Origin: Zhongshania aquimaris
GTDB lineage: Bacteria; Pseudomonadota; Gammaproteobacteria; Pseudomonadales; Spongiibacteraceae
Assembly (NCBI RefSeq): GCF_019312595.1
Contig: NZ_JAHWDQ010000004.1
Span: 282,995-346,994, forward strand
Direction of reading: 5' to 3'
DNA length: 64,000 bases
The notes beneath the pieces were generated by a model. It made no database searches. It was not told the DNA's origin and was given only the letters and a program-made list of their open reading frames with translations. Shown here one piece after another: positions 19,710 through 28,584 of the stretch. Positions within the stretch are counted from its first letter, which is position 1, and every line of letters begins with the position of its first letter. Position numbers and translations under genes: made by a program.

Positions 19710-20591
19710 TCAAGTAATATCCCCACGTCCCTTGTCTTCTATTCCATATAAACTTCGATCATCCACCATCATGTCATGTGTTGGCGCCCGCTTTTCGCGT
19801 CTTGCATCAAAGCACTCGTTAATATCGTCGCCGGGGAATGCACCGGACTGCCATGCCGCCGTATATCTGAGACTGGCTTCAACGCCGTAGGCCTTGGTAA
19901 ATTTCATTATTTCTTTTGCACCGCGAACCGCAATGGGTGAACGTCGCGCTATTCGCTCGGCCAAATTCTTCGCTAGCTCCGTCAGCTCTTGCGGAGATTG
20001 AGCGATGCGGGAGGCGAAACCAATACTATTCGCGTCACTGCCAGTTAAGGATCGACAATCCATTAGCCAATCAGCGACTACACCATAAGGCAAGGTCGAG
20101 GTCAGACGCTGAACCGTCCCTAAATCGGGAACAAAGCCAAGATCCATTTCCAGCGGTGTCAATGTCGTACCAATTTCTACAAGACGAATGTCGGCAGCAC
20201 AGACCAAATCCAGGGCGCCACCAATACAGGCGCCCTGAATCGCCGCGACGACAGGGATGGGAGTCTGTTCAAGGCAGGAGATAGAGTTCTGCACCGACAA
20301 AATCGTGCGGCGGAGATAATCAGCACGTCGCGACACGTCTAGCTCACTTCCCAACACCTTTAGAGAATCTAGTAACGCCAGATCAATACCCGCGCTAAAC
20401 ATCGCGCCGTCGGCCCGAATTAAAATACATCGAATATCACCCCGAGATTCGGCGTATTTAACCGCCAATGGCAGTTCACGCCAGAAGTCACGTGTTAAGC
20501 AGTTCCTCTTTTCCGGGCTACTTAATACAATGTGAGCAACCATGTTTTCTACATTAAATTTAAAACTTTTGAATTCTGCTTCGTTGTTCAT
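19710..20591 (-). CDS. Enoyl-CoA hydratase/isomerase, dienoyl-CoA-isomerase-like
   Basis: Crotonase-fold enzyme of 293 residues. The oxyanion-hole segments are FSAGIDL (about 66-72) and QGACIGGALDLVCAADIRL (about 118-136). The stretch LEMDLGFVPDLGTVQRL closely matches the Glu and Asp catalytic segment of delta(3,5)-delta(2,4)-dienoyl-CoA isomerases (EVDxGLAADVGTLQRL type) rather than a standard hydratase. That would suit beta-oxidation of an unsaturated chain. It ends the long minus-strand operon, 119 bp after the acyl-CoA dehydrogenase gene. Confidence 0.87.
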   Translation of the reverse strand: MNNEAEFKSFKFNVENMVAHIVLSSPEKRNCLTRDFWRELPLAVKYAESRGDIRCILIRADGAMFSAGIDLALLDSLKVLGSELDVSRRADYLRRTILSVQNSISCLEQTPIPVVAAIQGACIGGALDLVCAADIRLVEIGTTLTPLEMDLGFVPDLGTVQRLTSTLPYGVVADWLMDCRSLTGSDANSIGFASRIAQSPQELTELAKNLAERIARRSPIAVRGAKEIMKFTKAYGVEASLRYTAAWQSGAFPGDDINECFDARREKRAPTHDMMVDDRSLYGIEDKGRGDIT

Positions 20592-20710
20592 TTTTAAAAT
20601 ATCTTCCCTAAAAATATCCTAACTCGTGTTTAGCTAATTTGATCACCCAGGAAGTTTCCCGCCTGCATTACCCGGCAAAGGGCTAACTAGCAATTGTAAA
20701 AACCAGGTAA

Positions 20711-22468
20711 TTAAAACTGCGCGATAGACAAGGCCATAACATCTTCTGAGCCAGCGCGAATAGCAATCCAATGAGCGTGAACCCGTGGCAATATTTTATT
20801 GATATAAAAGCCGGCTATCGAAATATTGGCCGAAAGATAATCCACGTCGCTGCTATCAGATGGCATTGCACTTGATAGCATCGCCTTATCACAAACCAGG
20901 GACCCGGCGCAGACATAGCCGGTAAGCATCAAGTAATCAAACGCGACGCTTTCAATGAAGTCATCATCGCCCTTGTTTGCCAAGATCCAATCAGTAGCGG
21001 TCTGGAGCACCATGACGGCCTCCATTAAATTCATGCCCATATCAGAAATATCGCTTTCGCAGCGCTGAAATTTGTATGCATCTGTCCGCATCATATGAAT
21101 CATTCGTTTTACTTCACTGCCGCCGTCGCGTATTACTTTCCGTTTTGTGAAGTCGAGCGCCTGTATGCCATTGGTACCCTCATATATTGCCAAGATACGG
21201 GCGTCACGATATAGCTGCGCTGCACCGAACTCTTCAATAAAGCCCGCGCCGCCATACACTTGAATGCCCAAGGAGGTGACTTCGTTTACGATCTCAGTAG
21301 ACCAGGCCTTCACCAAGGGCGTTATCAGCGCAATGCGAGCTGCCGCAAAGCCGTCATCACTATCAGCATCGGCAATATCTTGTTGTGCATACGCGTAGTA
21401 AGCCATCACACGAGCGGCTTCGGTTAAGGCACGCATTTGCATAAGCATCCTGCGCACATCGGGATAATGAATAATTTCACGTCCGCCCTGGACTCGCTCT
21501 TTTGCGTAGGCCAATGCGCCTTGATAAGCCCGCTCCGACACACCGACACCCTGGAGCCCCACACCAATTCGGGCGTGATTCATCATCGTAAACATATAGC
21601 TAAGACCGCGCCCTTCCTCCCCTACCAGAAATCCAGTCGCACCACTATTTCCGCCGAAATCCAGAACACAGGTAGGACTACCATGAATACCTAATTTATC
21701 TTCAACTGATATGGGGAATACGTCGTTTCGATGCTCCGGCTCACCGGCACTATTTAATAAATACTTTGGCACAATGAAAAGTGACAAACCTGATACACCA
21801 TCAGATGCGCCTTTAACTCGGGCCAGCACTAAATGAACGATATTCTCTGCAATACCATGATCGCCCCAACTAATAAAAATCTTCTGACCTTTAATTAAAT
21901 AGTGATCACCGCAAGGTAAGGCCTCAGCCCGAACGGTACTGAGATCAGACCCCGACTGCGCCTCAGTCAAATTCATCGTCCCAGTCCATTGTCCAGATAC
22001 AAGTTTCGACAAATACTGGGCTTTCAGCGACTCATTGCCGTGCTTTTTGATCGCCGATATCGCGCCCTGAGACAATAGCGATACGAGAGAGAAACTCAGA
22101 CTAGCCGCCATAAAAATTTCATTCACCGCACAGGAAACCAAACCTGGCAAACCATGTCCGCCATGACTTTGCTCACATGAAACAGCCGGCCAACCGGCCT
22201 TAATATAATCCTGATAGAGATTGTTGAAACACGCCGGCACCACAACTTCATTGTTATTTATATAGCACCCATCCCTATCTGCGTCCCTATTGATAGGCGC
22301 CACAAATTTTTCAGCAAAAGCCGCCGCACCTGAGATGACCTCAGTAATTAGAGACTCATCAACATCTTGATAGATAGGCAAACTGCCAAGCTGACAACTC
22401 CTAATTAAAGAGCGAATCGTGTGAACAGTATCATCAGTCCTTGCCTTGTAATAATTCATTGCATCCAT
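20711..22468 (-). CDS. Acyl-CoA dehydrogenase, large DmdC/AidB-like type
   Basis: FAD enzyme introducing an alpha-beta double bond into acyl-CoA. At 585 residues it is of the long class with an extra C-terminal domain, like 3-methylmercaptopropionyl-CoA dehydrogenases. FAD/substrate motifs are MNLTEAQSGSDLS (about 156-168) and FISWGDHG; the catalytic base is the Glu of IYEGTNGIQ (about 425-433). It lies 32 bp after a DUF1329 gene and before the dienoyl-CoA-isomerase-like gene, giving two beta-oxidation steps in the operon. Confidence 0.92.
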   Translation of the reverse strand: MDAMNYYKARTDDTVHTIRSLIRSCQLGSLPIYQDVDESLITEVISGAAAFAEKFVAPINRDADRDGCYINNNEVVVPACFNNLYQDYIKAGWPAVSCEQSHGGHGLPGLVSCAVNEIFMAASLSFSLVSLLSQGAISAIKKHGNESLKAQYLSKLVSGQWTGTMNLTEAQSGSDLSTVRAEALPCGDHYLIKGQKIFISWGDHGIAENIVHLVLARVKGASDGVSGLSLFIVPKYLLNSAGEPEHRNDVFPISVEDKLGIHGSPTCVLDFGGNSGATGFLVGEEGRGLSYMFTMMNHARIGVGLQGVGVSERAYQGALAYAKERVQGGREIIHYPDVRRMLMQMRALTEAARVMAYYAYAQQDIADADSDDGFAAARIALITPLVKAWSTEIVNEVTSLGIQVYGGAGFIEEFGAAQLYRDARILAIYEGTNGIQALDFTKRKVIRDGGSEVKRMIHMMRTDAYKFQRCESDISDMGMNLMEAVMVLQTATDWILANKGDDDFIESVAFDYLMLTGYVCAGSLVCDKAMLSSAMPSDSSDVDYLSANISIAGFYINKILPRVHAHWIAIRAGSEDVMALSIAQF

Positions 22469-22500
22469 CTCAATTCTGTAATTTTAGAAACATCGCCACG

Positions 22501-23883
22501 CTAGACACGACCGAGCCTAGACAGGGCGGAATGCGTTAAGTAGCGCTGAAAAATATCTGCGTCATTAACCGAGCTTTTATGTCCGCCCTTTAATTCCTTT
22601 ACGTGTTCAACCCTAGTAATCCGCCCGCTCTGAAACTCATAGGCGTGAAAGTAGGCCCATGACCAATAAGGGTGCTTGCCATTCATTACGCTTTTCTTAC
22701 CGTTTATAAATTGACAGTAGCAACCATCAAATGAGCGAAATGGAAGCCCGGCTCGGTCAAAGGTCACCATCGCTAGCGGCATTTGATTTCTGGCATCAAA
22801 CCACACCCGCTTTTTACTAATAGGCGCACGGGGAAACCCTATCGGCTCCGCTTCGCAGACAATTGCCTCTGGGACCATCTCTACAACACTATCAAAAAAG
22901 CTATCGCCCTTAGGACCGCCGTGGACACCATGTTCCCAGTTATCATGCTCGGCATTCCAGCCACCAGACACACCGGCCAACATCGGCTGACGACCAATGA
23001 CTTTGTAGTTCCCCCATGTGTGCAAGGGATCGCCTGCCGCCCATGCGTCAGACAGATACAGCGCCGACCCAGGTACCAGTGGCTCAAACCTTTGGTTAGT
23101 GGGGAACTGACGAATTCGTCTAAAGTAAGGAACATAGCCGTATAAATCGGGAAATTTATTCTGATCATATGGCCACACATTAAGGTAAGAGGCTCCGCGC
23201 TCACTTTCTGGCGAAGTGTAAACAACGGTATTGAATCGCAACTTACTTTGATGTTCTGGCCAATAGGGTTTCGGTTCCAATACCAATCTGCCGACTGGAG
23301 ATAGCTCAGCCCACACCAAATCATACTTATAATCTATTTCACCCAAAGGATTTATATCAACTTCCTTCATCGCAAAGAGATTTGCATCGTGCCGACCCCA
23401 CGACAAGGTCAATCCAGCGAAAAGTTCCAGTGCCGAACTGCTTGCAGGAAATGGATGCCCTCCAATCCAGGGGCTACCATCGGCAATGGTGACATTGCCG
23501 CTTTTATCAAACTTGGCTAAACCCTGGTTTGATAGGGTCGCGTTCTGATACTCCCAAGGTCCCATATTCATCCATTCAGTTGTTGTTGCAACAACCTTTA
23601 ACCTGCGGCCCATTTCTGAAACATGCTTAAACTTTGCGGGATCTAGTAGATCTTTTACATATTCAACATTCTCAGCGGTAATATAATCACCAACCTTGAT
23701 TTTGCCTTTTGTGTACACCTCAATGGAAAGTAGCTCATCAGGATAGGCCTTACTGACATCTCCGGCAGACGCAATAGTCGGCCATAGCGGCGCCAACACG
23801 CCTGCACCGGCAAACGCAGAGCCGTAGCGCAGGAATTCCCGGCGATTTAATCTCGATGACCACTTTAATAAATGCATTCTCAA
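22501..23883 (-). CDS. DUF1329 envelope protein, Tat-type signal (copy 1)
   Basis: 460-residue member of the DUF1329 family, which is related in fold to LolB/lipoprotein carriers. The N-terminus has a twin-arginine motif, NRREFLRYGS, with a hydrophobic stretch ending in ASA, so it is exported folded. Family landmarks are AYPDELLSIEVYTKGKIKVGDY, RRIRQFPTNQRFEPLVPGS, the DAWAAGDPLHTWGNYKV segment and the GGHKS C-terminal element. A second copy lies at 27152-28540. A mid-operon terminator hairpin sits just upstream of its ribosome site (GTAAGG), so its level may differ from that of the gene before it. A periplasmic carrier of a hydrophobic compound is inferred. Confidence 0.9.
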   Translation of the reverse strand: MRMHLLKWSSRLNRREFLRYGSAFAGAGVLAPLWPTIASAGDVSKAYPDELLSIEVYTKGKIKVGDYITAENVEYVKDLLDPAKFKHVSEMGRRLKVVATTTEWMNMGPWEYQNATLSNQGLAKFDKSGNVTIADGSPWIGGHPFPASSSALELFAGLTLSWGRHDANLFAMKEVDINPLGEIDYKYDLVWAELSPVGRLVLEPKPYWPEHQSKLRFNTVVYTSPESERGASYLNVWPYDQNKFPDLYGYVPYFRRIRQFPTNQRFEPLVPGSALYLSDAWAAGDPLHTWGNYKVIGRQPMLAGVSGGWNAEHDNWEHGVHGGPKGDSFFDSVVEMVPEAIVCEAEPIGFPRAPISKKRVWFDARNQMPLAMVTFDRAGLPFRSFDGCYCQFINGKKSVMNGKHPYWSWAYFHAYEFQSGRITRVEHVKELKGGHKSSVNDADIFQRYLTHSALSRLGRV

Positions 23884-23890
23884 TCCTTAC

Positions 23891-23922
23891 AAAAAAAGGG
23901 TCGGAAGCAATTGCTTCCGACC
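23891..23922 (-). terminator. Intrinsic terminator/attenuator inside the operon
   Basis: A perfect 24-bp palindrome (23899-23922) forms a 10-bp stem, GGTCGGAAGC paired with GCTTCCGACC, around an AATT loop. In the minus-strand transcript it is followed by CTTTTTTT (23891-23898). This is a textbook intrinsic terminator, yet it lies between the DUF1302 gene and the next gene of the series, whose start is 8 bp further on. Confidence 0.9.
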
Positions 23923-23968
23923 AAAGAAAGGCCAAAGCCTCCCATGAAATTGTAAATATCGAGCCAGA

Positions 23969-26047
23969 TTAAAACTGCATGGTTACCCGCAAGGAGAGTT
24001 CATCTGCAAAATCAAGAGATGAAATCATATTGGTATTTGGGTTGTCGCCCCACACATTGCCATCGATGTGGTTATAAAAAGCTTCAACAGTTAAGCCTCT
24101 ACCAGGATTCCATCGCACGCCCGGTTGAAACAGTATGCCGCCATCAAGATCAATCAATGTCGCCAACTCAATTTCAAATATCTTATTGGCAGTCGGCTGC
24201 AGGAAGCCAAACACGATGTAGCTTGCATTACCGGTCTTGGCATCTTTTAGCGTTGTTGTATCACCGGGAGACAAACTGTCGAGACCAACACGGCCGTAGC
24301 CACTTAGGTGACGCCCCACCAGATCACTTCGATTTTTTGTCAAGGCTTGAAAAACGATATACGTACCGGGAAGACTCTCGGAAAAGCGATGCCATTTATC
24401 TACCACGATCGCCACTGTGTATTCATCCTCTTTAATTGCTTGTCGCGATAGTGTCGGGTTTGTAAATGTGCGCTCCGGGGTATATTGAATTTCTAGGTTA
24501 AAAATTAACTGGTTCAGGAAGTTGTTATCACTTTCGTTTACATAACTGGCACCTAAGGCGAAATCGTTCTCGCGATGATAGGTGCGCTCTATATGCCCGC
24601 GCAAACTGCCACCGGCGGCAATGAAGAAGGTGTTGAGCTCAGCAACTGACTCACTGACATTTCCTGCAACAGAAGCATATATATCGCGAGCACCGTCAAA
24701 CTCGTTAACTGCGGCATTCAAACCTCCGATTGCATCCAGCCTTGCCAGTGCTGCATATTGGAACCACTCGTCAGCCGAATACACGCCGCCAGGATTGACC
24801 GAAAACGATGAGTTAGCCATCGCCTCACCGGAATCGCCATAAAGTCTGCAGGTAGCTGAGTTATAGATTGGGCAAGCGACGGAGTTGGCAGGTAATTTAG
24901 CGTTGTACGCGGTGTTGATTACACTTCCAACTAATCCGCTCAGCGGTTTATTTACGCCGGACTTGGTCCAGGCAAATGTTCCCTCCGTAGCATATCGGCT
25001 TACAAAAGATGCTTGCCAACCAAACTGACCGTAATCACCTTTAAGACGGAATCCGCCAGAGATCTTGTCGTCGTAGCCACCTGATTCATAGGTGTCGTGA
25101 ACCGTGAATTGAGACGGGATTATATTGTATGGCGTATTCGGGTTGCCGAATACCGAAGGCTGAAAGCGACCAACATAGGCGTCCAGTAAGATATCGCTGT
25201 TCAGCTGATAGGTCGCACGCAGAGACAACATGGGAACACGCTTGTCTGAAAATTCCTCCAGCCCTCTATCTAACAGGGAATGGCGCCGTAAATCTAAACC
25301 ATTGGGCGTATCAAAGACTCGAAAGAAGATGGCTTGTCCCCAGGCAATTTGCTGATTACCTAAACGCAAACTTAAATCGCCCGAGGCGTATTCAAGCAAG
25401 AACGTAGGAAAATAGACTTGATAGTTGCTTCCGGTCCACTCCAGTGGATTTGGATTACCACCCTGGTCGGCAAGGTAATCAAAGTAGCTGGGAGTACCTT
25501 CATACAGCGCTGAGTTTGCATGCGGGCCAGATTCTAACCCACCTTGAAATCCCGCCACATCATTCGCATCGAATGCGTCATACACTTCCGGATCAAACAT
25601 TGCTCTTACCCTGGCAATGAATCTCCACTCATAATTGAACTGCATATTCATTTCAATTTCTGTACGAACTACAGCATAGTTAAAATCGTTCGACGTCGAC
25701 TTTACAAAATCACCGCGCCTTACCGTATCCGCGAAGGGCAGCGGTGTAGTTCCCCATGCCCCCACGCCACCCAGGCCCAGCAAACTGCCAACGCCACTAA
25801 GAGGATTAAGCGCAGGTGGCAGAAATGATTGACGTGAAGCATTCTGATTATTCTGAAGGTTTCCGCCTTGATTGTTCGGATTTTCCTCGCCGCTGGTACT
25901 CCCCGCGATCTCCGCACGAACAAAGCCGTTAAAAGACACATCAAAATCTTCAAACCAGCCATCATCCGCTATTACTGGGCCGCTCAGCACGACACACAAG
26001 GCAAGGGGTAAAACCAATGGGCGACCAACTACTCGAAATAACGTCAT
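23969..26047 (-). CDS. DUF1302 outer-membrane beta-barrel protein
   Basis: 692 residues with a clear Sec signal peptide (VLPLALCVVLSGPVIADD). The mature N-terminus WFEDFDVSFNGFVRAEIAG, repeated alternating-hydrophobicity strands and the terminal SLRVTMQF ending in Phe indicate an outer-membrane barrel. DUF1302 genes occur beside DUF1329, YCF48-like and RND genes in bacteria that grow on hydrophobic compounds. The likely role is a channel or docking site in the outer membrane for the substrate of this operon; no binding residues can be assigned. Confidence 0.88.
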   Translation of the reverse strand: MTLFRVVGRPLVLPLALCVVLSGPVIADDGWFEDFDVSFNGFVRAEIAGSTSGEENPNNQGGNLQNNQNASRQSFLPPALNPLSGVGSLLGLGGVGAWGTTPLPFADTVRRGDFVKSTSNDFNYAVVRTEIEMNMQFNYEWRFIARVRAMFDPEVYDAFDANDVAGFQGGLESGPHANSALYEGTPSYFDYLADQGGNPNPLEWTGSNYQVYFPTFLLEYASGDLSLRLGNQQIAWGQAIFFRVFDTPNGLDLRRHSLLDRGLEEFSDKRVPMLSLRATYQLNSDILLDAYVGRFQPSVFGNPNTPYNIIPSQFTVHDTYESGGYDDKISGGFRLKGDYGQFGWQASFVSRYATEGTFAWTKSGVNKPLSGLVGSVINTAYNAKLPANSVACPIYNSATCRLYGDSGEAMANSSFSVNPGGVYSADEWFQYAALARLDAIGGLNAAVNEFDGARDIYASVAGNVSESVAELNTFFIAAGGSLRGHIERTYHRENDFALGASYVNESDNNFLNQLIFNLEIQYTPERTFTNPTLSRQAIKEDEYTVAIVVDKWHRFSESLPGTYIVFQALTKNRSDLVGRHLSGYGRVGLDSLSPGDTTTLKDAKTGNASYIVFGFLQPTANKIFEIELATLIDLDGGILFQPGVRWNPGRGLTVEAFYNHIDGNVWGDNPNTNMISSLDFADELSLRVTMQF

Positions 26048-26098
26048 ATGAGATATCTCCTGAATGGTATTATTTTTTTGTGTAAGACGTTTTTAAAA

Positions 26099-27103
26099 CT
26101 ATCTTCTATAATTTATTTTTATAATGTTTGAGTTATTACCGACCACAATCACATCCTCGGTGTCAGCCGATATGGCAACCGCCCCGTACCAACCTGTATT
26201 GACATCCAGGCCCTTTACGGATGTCCAACTCTCGCCATCGTCATAACTTAGCAATATTTCTCTCATTCCCGGCGCAACAACCAAGCCGGAATGAAGGGAT
26301 GAAACCCCTAAAAGATTTTGGTGCGTGGCGGGTTTTACGACATCCCATGTGTCGCCGTCATTAAGACTTTTGAGAACGTAGCCCTCTTGGCCAACCGCGA
26401 ACGCTGTGCCGTCATCGCGAATCGTAATGGCGGACAAAGTGGAGGAAACGCCGTTCTCCGAGCTACCGCCGGCGTGCTTAACAACCCAGTTCTCACCAGC
26501 ATCCTCGGACACCATTACCAGGGACAGCTCCCCGGCGACCCAGGATTTCCCTTCTTCATTTATCTGAACACCGTATATATTTGGCTCAAATAGTCCGCCA
26601 AGACGCATATCCGGGTCATAAAATTTGTCACTCCAATCCGGCGATACGTCTTTCCAGGTCTCACCGCGGTCAGAGGAATTAAGGATCAGTCCAAATGCAC
26701 CGACGGCCACGACCTGTCCCTTACGATTCATATCGACATTAAAAATTCGTTCCTGTGTGCCACTTTCAACCTTGTGCCAGTGACCTTCGCTGTTGCGGAC
26801 TAGAATGACGCCGAACTGACCGACGGCAACCGCATTGGCACCACTAAAGCTCACTCCCAATAGCGAAAGCGCACTATCATTAAGCTCCAGAAGCCAGGTT
26901 TTGCCGCCGTCATCGGTTCGAAAAATTTGGCCACCGGCACCAACGGCAAAACCATCTCGACCGTTTAACGTGACATCAAACAGCGCCTGATGCGGTGTTC
27001 CGCCAACAATCAAGCTCGCGGTAATATTCTCGGCGACGACAACACTGGAGGCCGCAATCACAACCATTAACAGTACCCAGCACTTCTTCAATTTACTTAT
27101 CAT
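26099..27103 (-). CDS. YCF48/BNR-repeat periplasmic beta-propeller
   Basis: 334 residues: a signal peptide (CWVLLMVVIAASSVVVAE) followed by repeated modules with the Asp-box pattern S-x-D-x-G-x-T-W, seen as RTDDGGKTW, NSSDRGETW, VSEDAGENW, KSLNDGDTW and LSYDDGESW. This is the fold of the photosystem II assembly factor Ycf48. In non-photosynthetic bacteria such genes accompany RND and DUF1302/DUF1329 genes and are thought to help assemble or stabilise an envelope complex. It lies 51 bp before the DUF1302 gene. Confidence 0.88.
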   Translation of the reverse strand: MISKLKKCWVLLMVVIAASSVVVAENITASLIVGGTPHQALFDVTLNGRDGFAVGAGGQIFRTDDGGKTWLLELNDSALSLLGVSFSGANAVAVGQFGVILVRNSEGHWHKVESGTQERIFNVDMNRKGQVVAVGAFGLILNSSDRGETWKDVSPDWSDKFYDPDMRLGGLFEPNIYGVQINEEGKSWVAGELSLVMVSEDAGENWVVKHAGGSSENGVSSTLSAITIRDDGTAFAVGQEGYVLKSLNDGDTWDVVKPATHQNLLGVSSLHSGLVVAPGMREILLSYDDGESWTSVKGLDVNTGWYGAVAISADTEDVIVVGNNSNIIKINYRR

Positions 27104-27117
27104 TTCTATAGCACCTT

Positions 27118-27144
27118 AAAAAACGCCGCAGCGCTAACTGCGGC
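27118..27144 (-). terminator. Second intra-operon terminator/attenuator
   Basis: GCCGCAG and CTGCGGC form a perfect 7-bp GC-rich stem around TTAGCG in the minus-strand transcript, followed by GTTTTTT. It lies in the 48-bp gap between the second DUF1329 gene and the YCF48-like gene. Confidence 0.8.
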
Positions 27145-27151
27145 CAAACAA

Positions 27152-28540
27152 TTACACCTGACCTAGGCGCTGCAGTGCTTGCTGGGTAAAGAAGCGGCTA
27201 TATGCCTTATCATGGTCGAAGCTGAACTCCGATTTATGGCCGCCTTTATTTTCCTTCTGGTGTGCCGCGCGACTCATACGACGAGTTTGCGCATCAAAGG
27301 AGTGAATGTTTATCCACGACCACGCCGGGGATTTTCCATCTGGTCCCAATACAACCTTGTCGCCGAGTTTGTATTGCCCAAAGTTAGTTTCAAAGTTAAC
27401 CCACGGCTTGTCTTGACGATCAAATCGTATGTTTCCGCAGTACATATTATTGCGCATATCGATGTATGCCAGACGTCGCCCTACTGGCGCACGTGGGTAA
27501 CCCACTGGCTTAGATTCGAGAATTGCGACCTCGGGTGACAGTTCATAATCGGTGTCCCAAAAGGTATCTCCGTTCGGCCCACCATGCGTTCCCGCACGCC
27601 AGTTCTCGTCATCGCCATTCCACTTGGCATTGAAACCACCAAGCATCGGTTTGCGCTCTATGACTTTGTAATCACCCCATGTCAGCATCGGGTCACCTGC
27701 CGCCCACGGATCAGACAAGAACCAGGTGACACCTGGAATAAGCGGCTCAAAACGCTGATTGGTTGGGAACTGTCTAACTCTGCGGAACTGTGGCAAGTAG
27801 CCGTACAGTTCCGGGAATTTAGCTTGATCGTAATACCACGTTGAAAGGAATGAACTGCCGGCAACATCCTGAGTAGACGTAAAATAAACAGTCTGGAAAC
27901 GCAGCAGGTCTTTCATGTTTCTGAATACGGTACCATCTAACCTCGCCTGCACTTGAAGTTCAGCCCAGATAAATTCGTAATCGTAGGCCTTGGTGCCGTC
28001 GGGATTGAAAACCGTATCGTTGATAGCGTATTGATTGTAATCGGCACGCCCCCAGCTCATCGCAAGATTCGCCTGAATTTCCGCGCCGGTTTTTGGACTT
28101 GGGAAGGGCAATCCACCGGTCCAGTTTTTACCGTCTTTGGTGATTACATTACCCTGCTTGTCAAAAATTGCCGTAACACCATTGTTCATATTCTCAATGG
28201 TTTTTGCATGAAACTCCGCCGGAAACATGACACTGAAATCCGTGGTCGTAGGTCTAATCTTTATTCTACGCCCCATGGTTTTAATTTGGTCAAACACAAT
28301 GGGATCTAGCAACTCCTTAACAATGTCTACGTTATCTGCTGTTAAGTAATCTCCAGTGTTAATTTTTCCCTTGGTATACATGTCTATTGACATTATTTCG
28401 TCAGGATAGGCCTTAGCGAGGTCCGCACCTGCGGCGAAAAGCTTATCCAATGGCATAAGCACACCAGCGGCCGCACCAACCGCCATGTTCTTAAGAAGTT
28501 GACGACGGCCATAATTGTGGTCATATTTTTTAATTATCAT
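27152..28540 (-). CDS. DUF1329 envelope protein, Tat-type signal (copy 2)
   Basis: 462 residues, clearly paralogous to 22501-23883: shared AKAYPDEIMSIDMYTKGKI, RRVRQFPTNQRFEPLIPG, DPWAAGDPMLTWGDYKVIE and GGHKSEF segments. The N-terminus carries GRRQLLKN plus a hydrophobic Ala/Gly-rich stretch, a probable Tat signal. It follows the RND transporter gene by 44 bp. Two carriers in one operon may serve two partners (inner-membrane RND side and outer-membrane DUF1302 side) or two ligands; this is inference. Confidence 0.9.
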   Translation of the reverse strand: MIIKKYDHNYGRRQLLKNMAVGAAAGVLMPLDKLFAAGADLAKAYPDEIMSIDMYTKGKINTGDYLTADNVDIVKELLDPIVFDQIKTMGRRIKIRPTTTDFSVMFPAEFHAKTIENMNNGVTAIFDKQGNVITKDGKNWTGGLPFPSPKTGAEIQANLAMSWGRADYNQYAINDTVFNPDGTKAYDYEFIWAELQVQARLDGTVFRNMKDLLRFQTVYFTSTQDVAGSSFLSTWYYDQAKFPELYGYLPQFRRVRQFPTNQRFEPLIPGVTWFLSDPWAAGDPMLTWGDYKVIERKPMLGGFNAKWNGDDENWRAGTHGGPNGDTFWDTDYELSPEVAILESKPVGYPRAPVGRRLAYIDMRNNMYCGNIRFDRQDKPWVNFETNFGQYKLGDKVVLGPDGKSPAWSWINIHSFDAQTRRMSRAAHQKENKGGHKSEFSFDHDKAYSRFFTQQALQRLGQV

Positions 28541-28584
28541 TAATCAAATCCTCTCACTTATTATAGAAATAATTATCTTCGCAA

